A stretch of 64,000 bases of DNA from assembly GCF_022662105.1 (NCBI RefSeq), contig NZ_JAKMCP010000002.1, forward strand, positions 434,001-498,000, written 5' to 3'. Below the pieces are notes generated by a model. It saw nothing but the letters and a program-made list of their open reading frames with translations, did not search any database and had not been told where the DNA came from. Position numbers and translations under genes: made by a program. Shown one piece after another: positions 8,642 through 17,994 of this stretch (position 1 is its first letter; every line of letters begins with the position of its first letter). Origin of the DNA: Aestuariivivens sediminis (GTDB taxonomy: Bacteria > Bacteroidota > Bacteroidia > Flavobacteriales > Flavobacteriaceae).

Positions 8642-11221
8642 CTACTTCCATTCAAAATCACCGCCATCAATCGACCAGTCATTCCCAAAAAATCCTGCCC
8701 ATTTTACCGCTCTCATGCCTTCGGTCAATACGGTGTCGTCAAATAACACGACATCCGGAAAGGTGGTCCCATTCACTAAATAATGATTCATGTAAGCGGC
8801 CTTCATCCCTTTACTTCCGGTTGCGGTTACCACCCCAACACTGGCCAGGTCACTATCTGTTCTCGGTACGATAAAATACATGCCCCACTGGTTGCCAAAC
8901 AAGGTCTTTCCGTTAATGTTAACCCCATAGTCCTTTACCTGTATCGGGCAATTTTTTAAGAGTTGATCCCAAGCCGCATTGTTATCCGCATTCCCATAGA
9001 GCACCACGTTGCGATTGGGATATGCCTTTAACGAAAAATCCACATCCCTAACCATATCTATATGCCCATTCGCACGATACCAAAAGGTTTCCGCATCAAA
9101 TCGCGCCCGGTTATAATACCATTCGTTTTCCATTTCGGTGCCCTGGGTAGCGTATACCAACAACACATTGTGTCTGAAGGCATCCTTAAACCCCCCATTT
9201 CTGTGTGGCCCTTTTTCCTGTAACGACGGGGCCGAGGTCATGCGCCATTGGTCCGTTTCTTTTTTGAAAAAGGTCTTATCTTTTTTAGATATCTTAAATT
9301 TGGACCCATCAATAACAAGCTGGGATATCGTATCTTCCAGGGTTCTAAAATCAACTTCAATTAGGGCCACGTTATCTGTAGTGATATGGCAACCCTTTTC
9401 GTTGGTGAAGTGGAATGAGCTTACCTCGAACGCTTTTTCCTGCTGATGTATGGTGATGAAATGAGATTTCGATGACACGCCCGGTGATCCTGTATAAAAT
9501 TCCAGTTTAGTCATACTGGAATCCTCCGGAATGGTGCGTTCTTTGAAGAAATTAAACAAGGGGTCCCAATCCACACTATGGTCCCCATACCAATGCTCGC
9601 CCCCCGGATATTCATAATAGGAAAAATCGGGGTGGAATTTCCCCAATCGTTCACGCATGTCACGTGCCAAATACGTGGGTACGACATTATCCTTCTCACC
9701 GTGCAAAATATAAACCCCATGATGCAGATAATTACGGATAAGTTTCAGGGTTCTACTTGGTGTGCCTGCCCGTTCAATCATCTGTTCTACAGGGGTTTTC
9801 ACATCGTCCATTTTAAGTCGTTCAAGGGCTTTGGGAGTCATGCCATATCGATTCAGTTCCGCTTCAGGCATTTCCTTAAGACGATTTAAAAAACTGTCCC
9901 TGTAGAGTAATAAATCTGGGTATCCCGCACAAGGGGCGATGGCTGCAAAATGATCGGGATAGGTTGCTCCCAGATACCATGTTCCATGTCCTCCCATGGA
10001 ATGCCCCGTCAAATAAATCTTATTCGGATGGGGGTTATAAATACGCTTGGCCTCCGACAGGACCTCCAGCGCATCCAAGCGGCCCCAATCTTCCCAGGCA
10101 AATCCAAACGGACGCCGATTGGTGGGGGCAATCAAATTCCCCCAATCCTTCTTTTTATACGCATTCGCCTGGTTTACGGCCTCGACCGAAGCCCCATGAA
10201 CAGACAAGAATAAGGCACTGTCCTCCAGGTCTGTCTGGAGCGAAGGGGCCACACTGTAATATTGAATACTGCCATCGATATGGCTTTGCAAGGTTCGTTT
10301 ATGGTGTATGTGTTTCGACTTGACCTGAATCGGTATGGTTTTAGAATCGACTAACTCATTGTTGCCATCCCATACTTCCACTTTCAAATCGTTTGTTCCA
10401 TATGATGCACTATCGGTAACCGCAGCAATGGTAAACCCTACTTTTTGGACACTCATGGGCGGGATATCGGCCATCTTGGTTTCTAATATGGCCCCATTTA
10501 CCGTGCTTTTGACCCGGTGGCTCTTCACCCAGTTCTCGGTGGCATTAACAAGACGTATGGCCCCCAAATAGGCCTGATCTTCTTCCACTAAAATATCGGG
10601 TAAGGTCATGTCTCGGGTAGTGAACTGCACCTTCTGCTTGGGTTCGATTAACCGCGCCCGAATTCTTGGAAAACGGCCCACTTTTAACACAAAGGTATTA
10701 TTCCCCTTTTTTAGGGTTAAGGGCACTAAATTATAGCCGAAATCGTAGTGATCGCCTTCATGCGGTAAGCCATTGATTAGCACCAGTGAATGTCCCGAGG
10801 CTTCAAATAGAACGACCTGCTCCCTATTGGCGTAATAGTTAAGATAGACATAACTGGATCTTAAATTGCCGTCGTTAAAGGTGTTGGTAGAATCTACGGC
10901 TATGGCCTCCCATGGCATGACCTGACCCAAAAAATTAATATTAAAAACATCGCCTCTTTTAGGGGTATAAAAAGGATCCATTAAAAATTTGCCGAAAACA
11001 GGGTCCTCAGGAAAAGAGGAGGAATTAAACCGCATGTTCTGGACTTTTAAGGCCAGTCCCGTTGTAAAAACGTGCATTAGTTTTCCTTCTTCAATTTTGT
11101 TGATTTTCTCCTTTCCAAAGTATTCAACAATATTTCCGGTTTTCTGTTGGCCACTCAAAATAAAAGAGGTAAAAAATACCAGCAGGAGTAATTTCGAGCC
11201 TGTAATACGAACTAACTTCAT
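8642..11221 (-). CDS. Secreted alpha/beta hydrolase, prolyl-oligopeptidase (S9)-like
   Basis: 859 residues. The N-terminus has a hydrophobic signal peptide (SKLLLLVFFTSFILSGQQ). Residues about 60-330 form a beta-rich region, then an alpha/beta hydrolase domain with the nucleophile elbow TGHSMGGHG (Ser near residue 409), an acid in HGEKDNVVP (near 508) and a His in GGEHWYGDH (near 541), the S9 catalytic triad order. A further 300-residue C-terminal part has no motif I recognise. It probably hydrolyses peptide or ester bonds outside the cytoplasm. It is upstream of two TonB receptors on the same strand, which suggests it feeds products to them, though spacing of about 215 bp argues against a single tight operon. 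Exact substrate unknown. Confidence 0.8.
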   Translation of the reverse strand: MKLVRITGSKLLLLVFFTSFILSGQQKTGNIVEYFGKEKINKIEEGKLMHVFTTGLALKVQNMRFNSSSFPEDPVFGKFLMDPFYTPKRGDVFNINFLGQVMPWEAIAVDSTNTFNDGNLRSSYVYLNYYANREQVVLFEASGHSLVLINGLPHEGDHYDFGYNLVPLTLKKGNNTFVLKVGRFPRIRARLIEPKQKVQFTTRDMTLPDILVEEDQAYLGAIRLVNATENWVKSHRVKSTVNGAILETKMADIPPMSVQKVGFTIAAVTDSASYGTNDLKVEVWDGNNELVDSKTIPIQVKSKHIHHKRTLQSHIDGSIQYYSVAPSLQTDLEDSALFLSVHGASVEAVNQANAYKKKDWGNLIAPTNRRPFGFAWEDWGRLDALEVLSEAKRIYNPHPNKIYLTGHSMGGHGTWYLGATYPDHFAAIAPCAGYPDLLLYRDSFLNRLKEMPEAELNRYGMTPKALERLKMDDVKTPVEQMIERAGTPSRTLKLIRNYLHHGVYILHGEKDNVVPTYLARDMRERLGKFHPDFSYYEYPGGEHWYGDHSVDWDPLFNFFKERTIPEDSSMTKLEFYTGSPGVSSKSHFITIHQQEKAFEVSSFHFTNEKGCHITTDNVALIEVDFRTLEDTISQLVIDGSKFKISKKDKTFFKKETDQWRMTSAPSLQEKGPHRNGGFKDAFRHNVLLVYATQGTEMENEWYYNRARFDAETFWYRANGHIDMVRDVDFSLKAYPNRNVVLYGNADNNAAWDQLLKNCPIQVKDYGVNINGKTLFGNQWGMYFIVPRTDSDLASVGVVTATGSKGMKAAYMNHYLVNGTTFPDVVLFDDTVLTEGMRAVKWAGFFGNDWSIDGGDFEWK

Positions 11222-11367
11222 TCCAATAAACTTTAAATTTCAATAAAGGTAATTTTTAAATTTCATTTGAAACGAAAATTTCTACTAGTGACGGTAAGCA
11301 GGCGATAAAGAACCTTGAAAATACCTAAAAAAGACCTTCAAATGAAGTTATCTCCATCGTAATTCTT

Positions 11368-11375
11368 TAAATTTG
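11368..11375 (+). promoter_or_regulatory. Flavobacterial -7 box of aspS
   Basis: TAAATTTG matches the TANNTTTG consensus exactly; a TTA at 11348-11350 lies 17 bp upstream where the -33 TTG would be. Transcription would start near 11382, which excludes the in-frame ATG at 11373 and supports the ATG at 11394. Confidence 0.6.
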
Positions 11376-11393
11376 CACCTTAATTTACTACGA

Positions 11394-13151
11394 ATGTACA
11401 GAAGTCATAAATGCGGCGAGTTAAGGGCCATAGATATCAATGAGGATGTTACCTTAGCGGGTTGGGTTCAAAAATCAAGAGACAAAGGGTTTATTATTTG
11501 GGTAGATTTGCGGGATCGCTATGGGATAACCCAATTGGTTTTTGATGAAGAACGCACCCCAAAACAGGTCTTTGAAATCGCTCAAAACCTAGGTCGTGAA
11601 TTTGTTATTCAGGTCCGGGGGACCGTTATTGAGCGTGCCTCTAAAAACCCCAATATACCCACCGGGGATATCGAGGTATTGGTCCGGGAGCTACGCATTT
11701 TAAACGAGGCCATTCTTCCGCCTTTTACTATTGAGGACAAAACCGATGGTGGTGAGGAGTTGCGTATGAAATACCGTTATTTGGATATTCGTCGTAATCC
11801 GGTTAAAAATAATTTGATCTTTAGGCATAGGGTCACTCAGGAAGTGCGTCATTACCTGTCTCAGGAAGGATTTATAGAAGTTGAAACCCCTTATTTAATA
11901 AAATCGACCCCGGAGGGTGCCCGCGACTTTGTGGTCCCTTCAAGGATGAACGCCGGAGAATTTTACGCCCTCCCGCAATCCCCGCAAACGTTTAAGCAAT
12001 TGCTTATGGTTGGGGGCCTGGATAAATATTTCCAAATCGTGAAATGTTTTAGGGATGAGGATTTACGGGCGGACAGGCAACCTGAATTCACCCAAATAGA
12101 TTGTGAAATGGCCTTTATTGAACAAGAAGACATTTTAAATGCCTTTGAAGGATTAACACGCCATCTTCTGCAGGCCGTCAATGGCGTGACCGTTGAAAAA
12201 TTTCCCCGGATGACCTACGATGAAGCCATGTGTCGCTATGGGAATGATAAACCGGACATTCGTTTCGGCATGGCGTTTGGCGAGCTCAACGCGGTAACGC
12301 AGCATAAAGATTTCAATGTTTTTAACACGGCTGAACTGGTGGTGGGTATTGCTGTTCCGGGCGGCAACGGGTATACCCGTAAGGAGATCGATCAACTTAT
12401 AGATTGGGTAAAGCGTCCGCAAATAGGGGCCTTAGGCATGGTCTATTGTCGCTGCAATGAGGACGGGACTTATAAATCTTCCGTCGATAAATTTTACGAT
12501 GACCAGGATTTCAAAACCTGGGCGGAAATCACGGGTGCTCAGGCAGGCGATTTAATATGTATACTTTCTGGTGAAACCGCCAAAGTGCGGTCCCAGTTAA
12601 GTGCTTTGCGTATGGAATTAGCAACCCGTATGGGCTTGCGCAAATCGAATGAATTTGCCCCATTATGGGTAACGGATTTTCCGCTGTTGGAATGGGACGA
12701 AGAAACCCAACGCTACCATGCGATGCACCATCCCTTCACTGCACCAAAACCCGGACAGTTAGACCTGTTAAAAACGGACCCGGGTGCCGTAAAAGCCAAT
12801 GCATACGATCTCGTCCTTAATGGGAATGAAATTGGAGGGGGCTCCATAAGAATTCACGATAAGGAAACCCAGTCCTTAATGTTCGACTATTTAGGATTTA
12901 CCCCTGAGCAAGCCAAAGCCCAATTCGGTTTTTTAATGGATGCCTTTCAATATGGTGCGCCACCCCATGGTGGATTGGCCTTTGGCCTGGACAGATTAGT
13001 TGCCATTTTAGGAGGTCAGGAAACCATTCGGGATTTTATTGCATTCCCTAAAAACAACGCCGGACGTGATGTGATGATTGATGCTCCGGCACCAATTGAT
13101 GACGAACAACTCAAAGAGCTCCGTTTAAAATTAAACTTCAGTGACCACTAA
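11394..13151 (+). CDS. aspS: Aspartyl-tRNA synthetase
   Basis: 585 residues, the usual length of the bacterial type. It charges tRNA-Asp with aspartate in the cytoplasm. The N-terminal OB-fold anticodon domain begins [12 protein letters not shown] and contains [15 protein letters not shown]; class II motif 2 is [18 protein letters not shown], the bacterial GAD insertion lies about residues 280-400, and motif 3 is [15 protein letters not shown] near the C-terminus. I chose the ATG at 11394 because the family N-terminus starts at MYRS and because the -7 box overlaps the ATG at 11373. It is transcribed alone: the upstream gene is divergent and the next gene starts 211 bp later. Confidence 0.97.
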   Translation: MYRSHKCGELRAIDINEDVTLAGWVQKSRDKGFIIWVDLRDRYGITQLVFDEERTPKQVFEIAQNLGREFVIQVRGTVIERASKNPNIPTGDIEVLVRELRILNEAILPPFTIEDKTDGGEELRMKYRYLDIRRNPVKNNLIFRHRVTQEVRHYLSQEGFIEVETPYLIKSTPEGARDFVVPSRMNAGEFYALPQSPQTFKQLLMVGGLDKYFQIVKCFRDEDLRADRQPEFTQIDCEMAFIEQEDILNAFEGLTRHLLQAVNGVTVEKFPRMTYDEAMCRYGNDKPDIRFGMAFGELNAVTQHKDFNVFNTAELVVGIAVPGGNGYTRKEIDQLIDWVKRPQIGALGMVYCRCNEDGTYKSSVDKFYDDQDFKTWAEITGAQAGDLICILSGETAKVRSQLSALRMELATRMGLRKSNEFAPLWVTDFPLLEWDEETQRYHAMHHPFTAPKPGQLDLLKTDPGAVKANAYDLVLNGNEIGGGSIRIHDKETQSLMFDYLGFTPEQAKAQFGFLMDAFQYGAPPHGGLAFGLDRLVAILGGQETIRDFIAFPKNNAGRDVMIDAPAPIDDEQLKELRLKLNFSDH

Positions 13152-13362
13152 AATGGAGAACACAATGAAAAAAAATCCAAAATCGAGTTACCTATAATCT
13201 TCCGGCCATAAAAATTAGCGTAATAATGTTTGATCTCATAATCGAGATTATTAACGTCTTAGAGAAGACAATTATTCATCAGAAAAGGTAATTCGTCATT
13301 TTCATACTTGAAGTGATAGAATATTTAGTAACTTTAATTTCTTTATTTATCATAGATATTCG

Positions 13363-15135
13363 ATGAGTCTATTACGCCAATTCTTAATCTGGAAGTACAA
13401 ACATATTTCGGAACAAAATTTTATATATATCCTAAGTGTACTGGTAGGCTTTTTAGCCGGAATTGGAACGGTTTCCCTAAAAAACCTAACCCATTATATC
13501 CAATTACTATTCGAACTTGATTTTTTTAAAAACTATCAGAATTCCCTCTATTTTATTTTCCCCATATTAGGGCTGTTGCTGGTGTATATCATCAAGCAGA
13601 CCTGGTTAAAAAAACACATTGGTCACGGTATTTCATCCACGCTGTATGCCATATCCAAGCTTAATGGCATCATCCCGAGATATAATTTATATGCCTCATT
13701 AATTACAGCGCCTTTAACCGTTGGTTTCGGAGGTTCGGTGGGATTGCAGGGGCCTGCGGTAAGTGTGGGATCAGCATTGGGCTCTAATGCAGCTCGTTTA
13801 TTCCACATGAATACCAAAACGAGGATGTTATTAATAGGCTGTGCTGCTGCAGGGGCTATGGCGTCTATGTTCAAAGCACCCATAGCTGCCATTATTTTTG
13901 CTATTGAGATCTTTAGTCTGGATATTGCCTTTACCTCCCTAATTCCACTTTTATTGGCCTCCGTTTCGGCAGTGGTAACCTCCTACTTTTTTCTCGGAAC
14001 CGATATTCTGTTACGTTTTGAACTCATTGACAAATTTCACATTAATGATATTCCGTTCTATATGGTTCTAGGCATCGTGTCGGGGCTTGCCTCAGTGTAC
14101 TTTTCAAAAGTGTTTTTCGCCATTACCAACTTTTTTAAACGGATTGAAAGCCGGGCGAAACGCCTGTTAATTGGCGGTGTTGCCATTGGCAGCCTACTGT
14201 ATGTCATTCCGCCCCTTTATGGTGAGGGTTATGGCGTTATGAACAATCTCTTAAAGGATGATCATTTAGCGGCCATTGGGACCACCCCCTTTGCTTTGGA
14301 TCTGTCGAATATCTGGATAGTTATTGGACTGTTATTGGGGATTACCATTTTTAAGGCTGTTGCCATGACCATTACCTTTGGTGCAGGCGGCGTGGGTGGT
14401 GTCTTTATTCCTACATTGGTTATGGGAAGTGCTTTAGGCAACGCATTTGCTAAAACGATCAACCATATGGGGTTAAATTTTGACGTTTCAGAATCCAATT
14501 TTACGCTCATAGGCATGACCGGATTAATGGCCGGGGTACTGCATGCCCCATTGACCGCCATATTCCTCATAGCCGAGATAACCGGTGGCTATGAGCTGTT
14601 TGTCCCCTTAATGATTGTTTCAGCCATGGCTTTTGCCATCACCAAATATTTTATATCGCATTCCATATATACCTTGAAATTAGCGGAACGTGGGGAGCTT
14701 ATGACCCACGATAAAGATCAAAACGTGTTGATGGTCCTTGATATTGATAAGGTTATTGAAACGAACTTCATCATCCTTTCGCCGGATATGAAACTCGGAG
14801 ATATATTAAAAGAGGCCGTGGCCAAATCCTCAAGAAATCATTTTCCCGTGGTCAATGATAAGGGTGAATTTTTGGGTGTGATCCGATTGGATGATATCCG
14901 GCATATGATGTTCGACTCCGACTTATACAACCAAGTAAAGGCTTCCAGCTTAATGCACGCCGACCATGGCATAATTGATTATAATCAGGACTCCATGACC
15001 GCCATTATGAATAAATTTAAAACTACCGGTGCATGGAATTTACCGGTCATTAAAGACGGTAAATATTATGGGTATATCTCCAAATCCAAATTATTAACCG
15101 CCTATCGGCGACAATTGATTAATTTTACACAATAA
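13363..15135 (+). CDS. ClC-family chloride channel with C-terminal CBS pair
   Basis: 590 residues: about ten or more membrane helices (residues 20-430), then two CBS domains (about 445-505 and 520-590) that in relatives bind nucleotides and gate the pore. ClC signatures are present: GHGIS (87-91, at the GSGIP position), GGSVGLQGPAVS (123-134) and GAGGVGGVFIPTLVMGSALG (GGxFxP). Two functional residues differ: the gating glutamate (E148 in E. coli ClC) is Gln129 within GLQGP, and the internal proton glutamate (E203) aligns with Ile183 (FAIEIF). Loss of both suggests passive anion conduction rather than Cl-/H+ exchange. The gene is followed after 10 bp by a small membrane protein gene, probably co-transcribed. 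Confidence 0.93.
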   Translation: MSLLRQFLIWKYKHISEQNFIYILSVLVGFLAGIGTVSLKNLTHYIQLLFELDFFKNYQNSLYFIFPILGLLLVYIIKQTWLKKHIGHGISSTLYAISKLNGIIPRYNLYASLITAPLTVGFGGSVGLQGPAVSVGSALGSNAARLFHMNTKTRMLLIGCAAAGAMASMFKAPIAAIIFAIEIFSLDIAFTSLIPLLLASVSAVVTSYFFLGTDILLRFELIDKFHINDIPFYMVLGIVSGLASVYFSKVFFAITNFFKRIESRAKRLLIGGVAIGSLLYVIPPLYGEGYGVMNNLLKDDHLAAIGTTPFALDLSNIWIVIGLLLGITIFKAVAMTITFGAGGVGGVFIPTLVMGSALGNAFAKTINHMGLNFDVSESNFTLIGMTGLMAGVLHAPLTAIFLIAEITGGYELFVPLMIVSAMAFAITKYFISHSIYTLKLAERGELMTHDKDQNVLMVLDIDKVIETNFIILSPDMKLGDILKEAVAKSSRNHFPVVNDKGEFLGVIRLDDIRHMMFDSDLYNQVKASSLMHADHGIIDYNQDSMTAIMNKFKTTGAWNLPVIKDGKYYGYISKSKLLTAYRRQLINFTQ

Positions 15136-15145
15136 CGCCTCCCCC

Positions 15146-15382
15146 ATGAAGTACCTCATATTCATTTTGTTTTTAGCTTCAGTCGGCAGCATTCTCTTCG
15201 GTTATTTAATCGCTACGGAGGATGCCCAGAAATATATCGGTTTTGGGGTTATTGGATTGTTTTTAGTGGTGTTCCCCCTGTTTTCCTGGTACCGTTGGAA
15301 GGACAAGAACATGAAGGATTACCTGCTTACCAGGGAGAATCTGGATAAAATGCGTGAAAATCAAAACAATAAAAAAGTGTAA
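15146..15382 (+). CDS. Small two-helix membrane protein of unknown function
   Basis: 78 residues with two hydrophobic segments (about 3-23 and 31-49, the latter IGFGVIGLFLVVFPLFSWY) and a basic, polar C-terminal tail (RWKDKNMKDYLL...NNKKV) that should be cytoplasmic. I do not recognise a named family. It begins 10 bp after the ClC stop, so it is very likely translated from the same mRNA and could be a small partner of the channel, though flavobacterial genomes carry many such proteins. Confidence 0.75.
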   Translation: MKYLIFILFLASVGSILFGYLIATEDAQKYIGFGVIGLFLVVFPLFSWYRWKDKNMKDYLLTRENLDKMRENQNNKKV

Positions 15383-15725
15383 TGCACAAGGTTTTCGATA
15401 CCATGGGCTACAGGGCCGGATCACCCATAACCCCAAAGGGCAGCGGCTATACAGAAGGCCTGCCTTAGAGCAGAAATTTCCCGGGCCTTCGGCATAATCT
15501 AAAATCCCCTGGTGATAAAATCAAAATTCTGTAGTTAAAAAAATAAAATTCTGTAACGTTAAAGTATTCAAAAACTCCTGTGAATTTTGAAAATTCACAG
15601 GAGTTTTTGAAAAATTTACAGGAGTTTTTCAAATGTCGTTGCTTACGAAATGCTATTTTTAGCATCAGCCTATAGCTTTAAGTTACCCACAAAACCAAAC
15701 CCCTAAAGCCCATAAAAAAAGACGG
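15383..15725. other. Gene-free stretch with a palindrome and a third repeat copy
   Basis: 343 bp between the small membrane protein and tadA. No convincing ORF or tRNA. Its main content is the long inverted repeat at 15570-15608, followed at 15612-15630 by a third, slightly altered copy of the arm (ACAGGAG core). The rest shows nothing I can name. Confidence 0.6.
15570..15608. terminator. 18-bp perfect inverted repeat, probable bidirectional terminator
   Basis: Arms at 15570-15587 and 15591-15608 (AAAAACTCCTGTGAATTT and its complement) with a 3-nt loop. A-run on the left and T-run on the right allow termination of the ClC transcript on plus and of tadA on minus. A further copy of the right arm at 15612-15630 could pair with the left arm as an alternative. 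Confidence 0.6.
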
Positions 15726-16175
15726 TCAATTTAAATTGCGCTTCTCAATAAAAAATCGTTTCAAAAGTGCGGCAGCCTGTTCTTCCATGACCCCGCCTTC
15801 CATGACCGTTTTAGGATGAAGTTTGGTCTTCAGGTTAATACAACCGCGTTCCATATCCCGGGCTCCAAACACAATTTTAGAAATCTGGCTCCAATATAAG
15901 GCTCCGGCACACATCTGGCAAGGCTCCAGGGTCACATAAAGGGTGCAGTTATGGAGGTATTTGCCCCCCAAAAAATTGGCTGCAGCGGTAATGGCCTGCA
16001 TCTCGGCATGGGCGGTAACATCATTGAGGGTCTCTGCCAGGTTGTGTCCTCGTGCAATAATCTTATGATCAATAACAATGACTGCTCCAACAGGAATTTC
16101 ATCTTTTTCAAAAGCAAATTCCGCTTCCTGCAGGGCCTTTTTCATGAAATACGTGTCATCAAAAATATGCTCCAT
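15726..16175 (-). CDS. tadA: tRNA-specific adenosine deaminase
   Basis: 149 residues. It converts adenosine 34 of tRNA-Arg(ACG) to inosine, which is needed to read CGC/CGA codons. The cytidine-deaminase fold zinc site is complete: H56-A-E58 (HAEMQAI, catalytic Glu58) and P85-C86-x2-C89 (PCQMCAG). The size is normal for TadA. It is divergent from dxs with only 36 bp between start codons, so the promoters must be packed into or overlap the first codons. Other deaminases (guanine deaminase, RibD-like) are less likely because of the TadA-type PCQMCAGAL and GARD segments. Confidence 0.93.
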   Translation of the reverse strand: MEHIFDDTYFMKKALQEAEFAFEKDEIPVGAVIVIDHKIIARGHNLAETLNDVTAHAEMQAITAAANFLGGKYLHNCTLYVTLEPCQMCAGALYWSQISKIVFGARDMERGCINLKTKLHPKTVMEGGVMEEQAAALLKRFFIEKRNLN

Positions 16176-16180
16176 GGGAA

Positions 16181-16210
16181 CAAAAATACAATTTCATTCT
16201 TGTACTTTTG
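16181..16210. promoter_or_regulatory. Divergent -7 boxes between tadA and dxs
   Basis: TACTTTTG on plus (16203-16210) and TATTTTTG on minus (16188 down to 16181) both match TANNTTTG and each lies within 1-5 bp of a start codon. If real, both mRNAs would be leaderless or nearly so. No convincing -33 TTG is seen for either, so confidence is limited. Confidence 0.35.
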
Positions 16211-16211
16211 C

Positions 16212-17969
16212 ATGGTGAAAACGAATCTTTTACATACTATCAATTCCCCTGAAGCACTGCGCCTTTTAAATCAAGAGGATTTACCGCTTCTAGCGCGGGA
16301 ACTGCGCCATTTCATTATTCATATGGTAGCGACCAAGGAAGGCCATCTGGGCGCGAGTTTAGGTGTTGTAGAGCTCACCATCGCGCTTCATTATGTCTTT
16401 AATACCCCCATAGATACTTTGATTTGGGATGTAGGACATCAGGCCTATGGTCATAAAATTTTAACCGGAAGACGGGAGCAATTCCATACCAACAGACAAT
16501 GGGGAGGATTAAGCGGCTTTCCCAAACGCGAGGAAAGCCGTTACGATGCTTTTGGCGTGGGGCATGCCTCCACGTCTATCTCTGCCGCTCTGGGAATGGC
16601 CATAGCCTCGCAGCTTAAAGGCGAGGACCAGCACCATATCGCGGTTATCGGGGATGCCAGTATTGCCAGTGGTCTGGCCTTTGAGGGCCTCAACCATGCC
16701 GGAGTTACGGATGCTAACCTCCTGGTGGTTTTAAACGACAATGCCATTGGTATTGATCCCAGTGTTGGCGCTTTAAAGCAATACCTCACCAATGTGAAAA
16801 AAGGCACTCAAAAACAAGACAACATTTTCGAGGCTTTGAACTTTAACTATTCAGGACCCGTAGACGGTCATGATTTAACCGCCATTATCACAGAGCTGCA
16901 ACGCTTAAAAACGATAAAAGGACCCAAGTTTTTACACGTCATCACCACCAAAGGCAAAGGTTTGAAACAAGCTGAAGAGGATCAGGTGAAATATCATGCC
17001 CCGGGGAAATTCAATGCCATTACCGGAGAATTAAATCCAAAATCAACCTTAGATCAACCCCCCAAATACCAGGATGTTTTTGGATATACCCTGGTGGAAC
17101 TTGCCAGACAAAATAAGACGATCGTGGGCATTACACCGGCTATGCCTACGGGAAGCTCCCTAAAGTATATGATGGCCGAAATCCCGGATCGGGCCTTCGA
17201 CGTTGGGATTGCGGAACAGCATGCGGTAACCCTGGCTGCCGGTATGGCAACCCAGGGCCTCACGCCCTTTTGTAACATCTATTCCACCTTCCTGCAACGC
17301 GCTTACGATCAGGTGATACACGATGTCGCCTTACAAAAGTTACCCGTTATTTTTTGTTTGGATCGTGCCGGTTTGGTTGGTGAAGATGGCGCTACCCATC
17401 ATGGCGCCTTTGATTTGGCCTATCTGAGATGTATTCCAAACCTCATCATTTTTGCGCCGAGAAACGAGATCGAGTTGCGAAACATCATGTATACCTCACA
17501 ATTGGGCTTAAACGGACCCATAGCCATACGTTACCCCCGGGGAAGGGGGGTCACCATAGATTGGAAACAGCCGTTTACCACAATAGAAATAGGGACAGGA
17601 ATCCCATTGAAACAGGGTAAGCATGTTGCCATATTAAGCATTGGAAGTATCGCTAAAAATGTGTCGGAAGCCATTCAGTATCTGGATGTTTCACATTACG
17701 ATATGCGCTTTGCCAAACCTTTGGACCACAACCTGCTTCACCTTATTTTTAATACCTACCACACCATAATTACCATAGAAGATGGTACGATTAACGGTGG
17801 TTTTGGAAGTGCTGTATTGGAGTTCGCTTCAGAACACCACTATACAAACACGATTAAACGCCTTGGAATTCCCGATGCATTTATCGAACAGGGCAGTGTT
17901 GGTGAATTACAGGCCTCGATAGGACTTGATCCGGAACAATTACAACGGTATTTTAAGAGCCTCATATGA
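16212..17969 (+). CDS. dxs: 1-deoxy-D-xylulose-5-phosphate synthase
   Basis: 585 residues. It condenses pyruvate and glyceraldehyde 3-phosphate with thiamine diphosphate, the first step of the MEP isoprenoid pathway. Visible are GHLGASLGVVELTIALHYVF at the N-terminus, the ThDP motif GDASIASGLAFEGLNHAG (about residue 146), GPVDGHD, the second domain with GIAEQHAVTLAAGMA (catalytic Glu) and DRAGLVGEDGATHHGAFDLAYLR. The open frame continues upstream to 15951 through tadA, but the conserved N-terminus starts at MVKTNLL, so I use the ATG at 16212. Convergent with dgt, 25 bp apart. Confidence 0.96.
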   Translation: MVKTNLLHTINSPEALRLLNQEDLPLLARELRHFIIHMVATKEGHLGASLGVVELTIALHYVFNTPIDTLIWDVGHQAYGHKILTGRREQFHTNRQWGGLSGFPKREESRYDAFGVGHASTSISAALGMAIASQLKGEDQHHIAVIGDASIASGLAFEGLNHAGVTDANLLVVLNDNAIGIDPSVGALKQYLTNVKKGTQKQDNIFEALNFNYSGPVDGHDLTAIITELQRLKTIKGPKFLHVITTKGKGLKQAEEDQVKYHAPGKFNAITGELNPKSTLDQPPKYQDVFGYTLVELARQNKTIVGITPAMPTGSSLKYMMAEIPDRAFDVGIAEQHAVTLAAGMATQGLTPFCNIYSTFLQRAYDQVIHDVALQKLPVIFCLDRAGLVGEDGATHHGAFDLAYLRCIPNLIIFAPRNEIELRNIMYTSQLGLNGPIAIRYPRGRGVTIDWKQPFTTIEIGTGIPLKQGKHVAILSIGSIAKNVSEAIQYLDVSHYDMRFAKPLDHNLLHLIFNTYHTIITIEDGTINGGFGSAVLEFASEHHYTNTIKRLGIPDAFIEQGSVGELQASIGLDPEQLQRYFKSLI

Positions 17970-17994
17970 ACGGAACCGCGCTAAGCTCGAACGG

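Noticed and set aside
15951-16211. Long upstream extension of the dxs reading frame through tadA
   Set aside because: It is antisense to the well-supported tadA gene, and the Dxs family N-terminus begins at the ATG at 16212.
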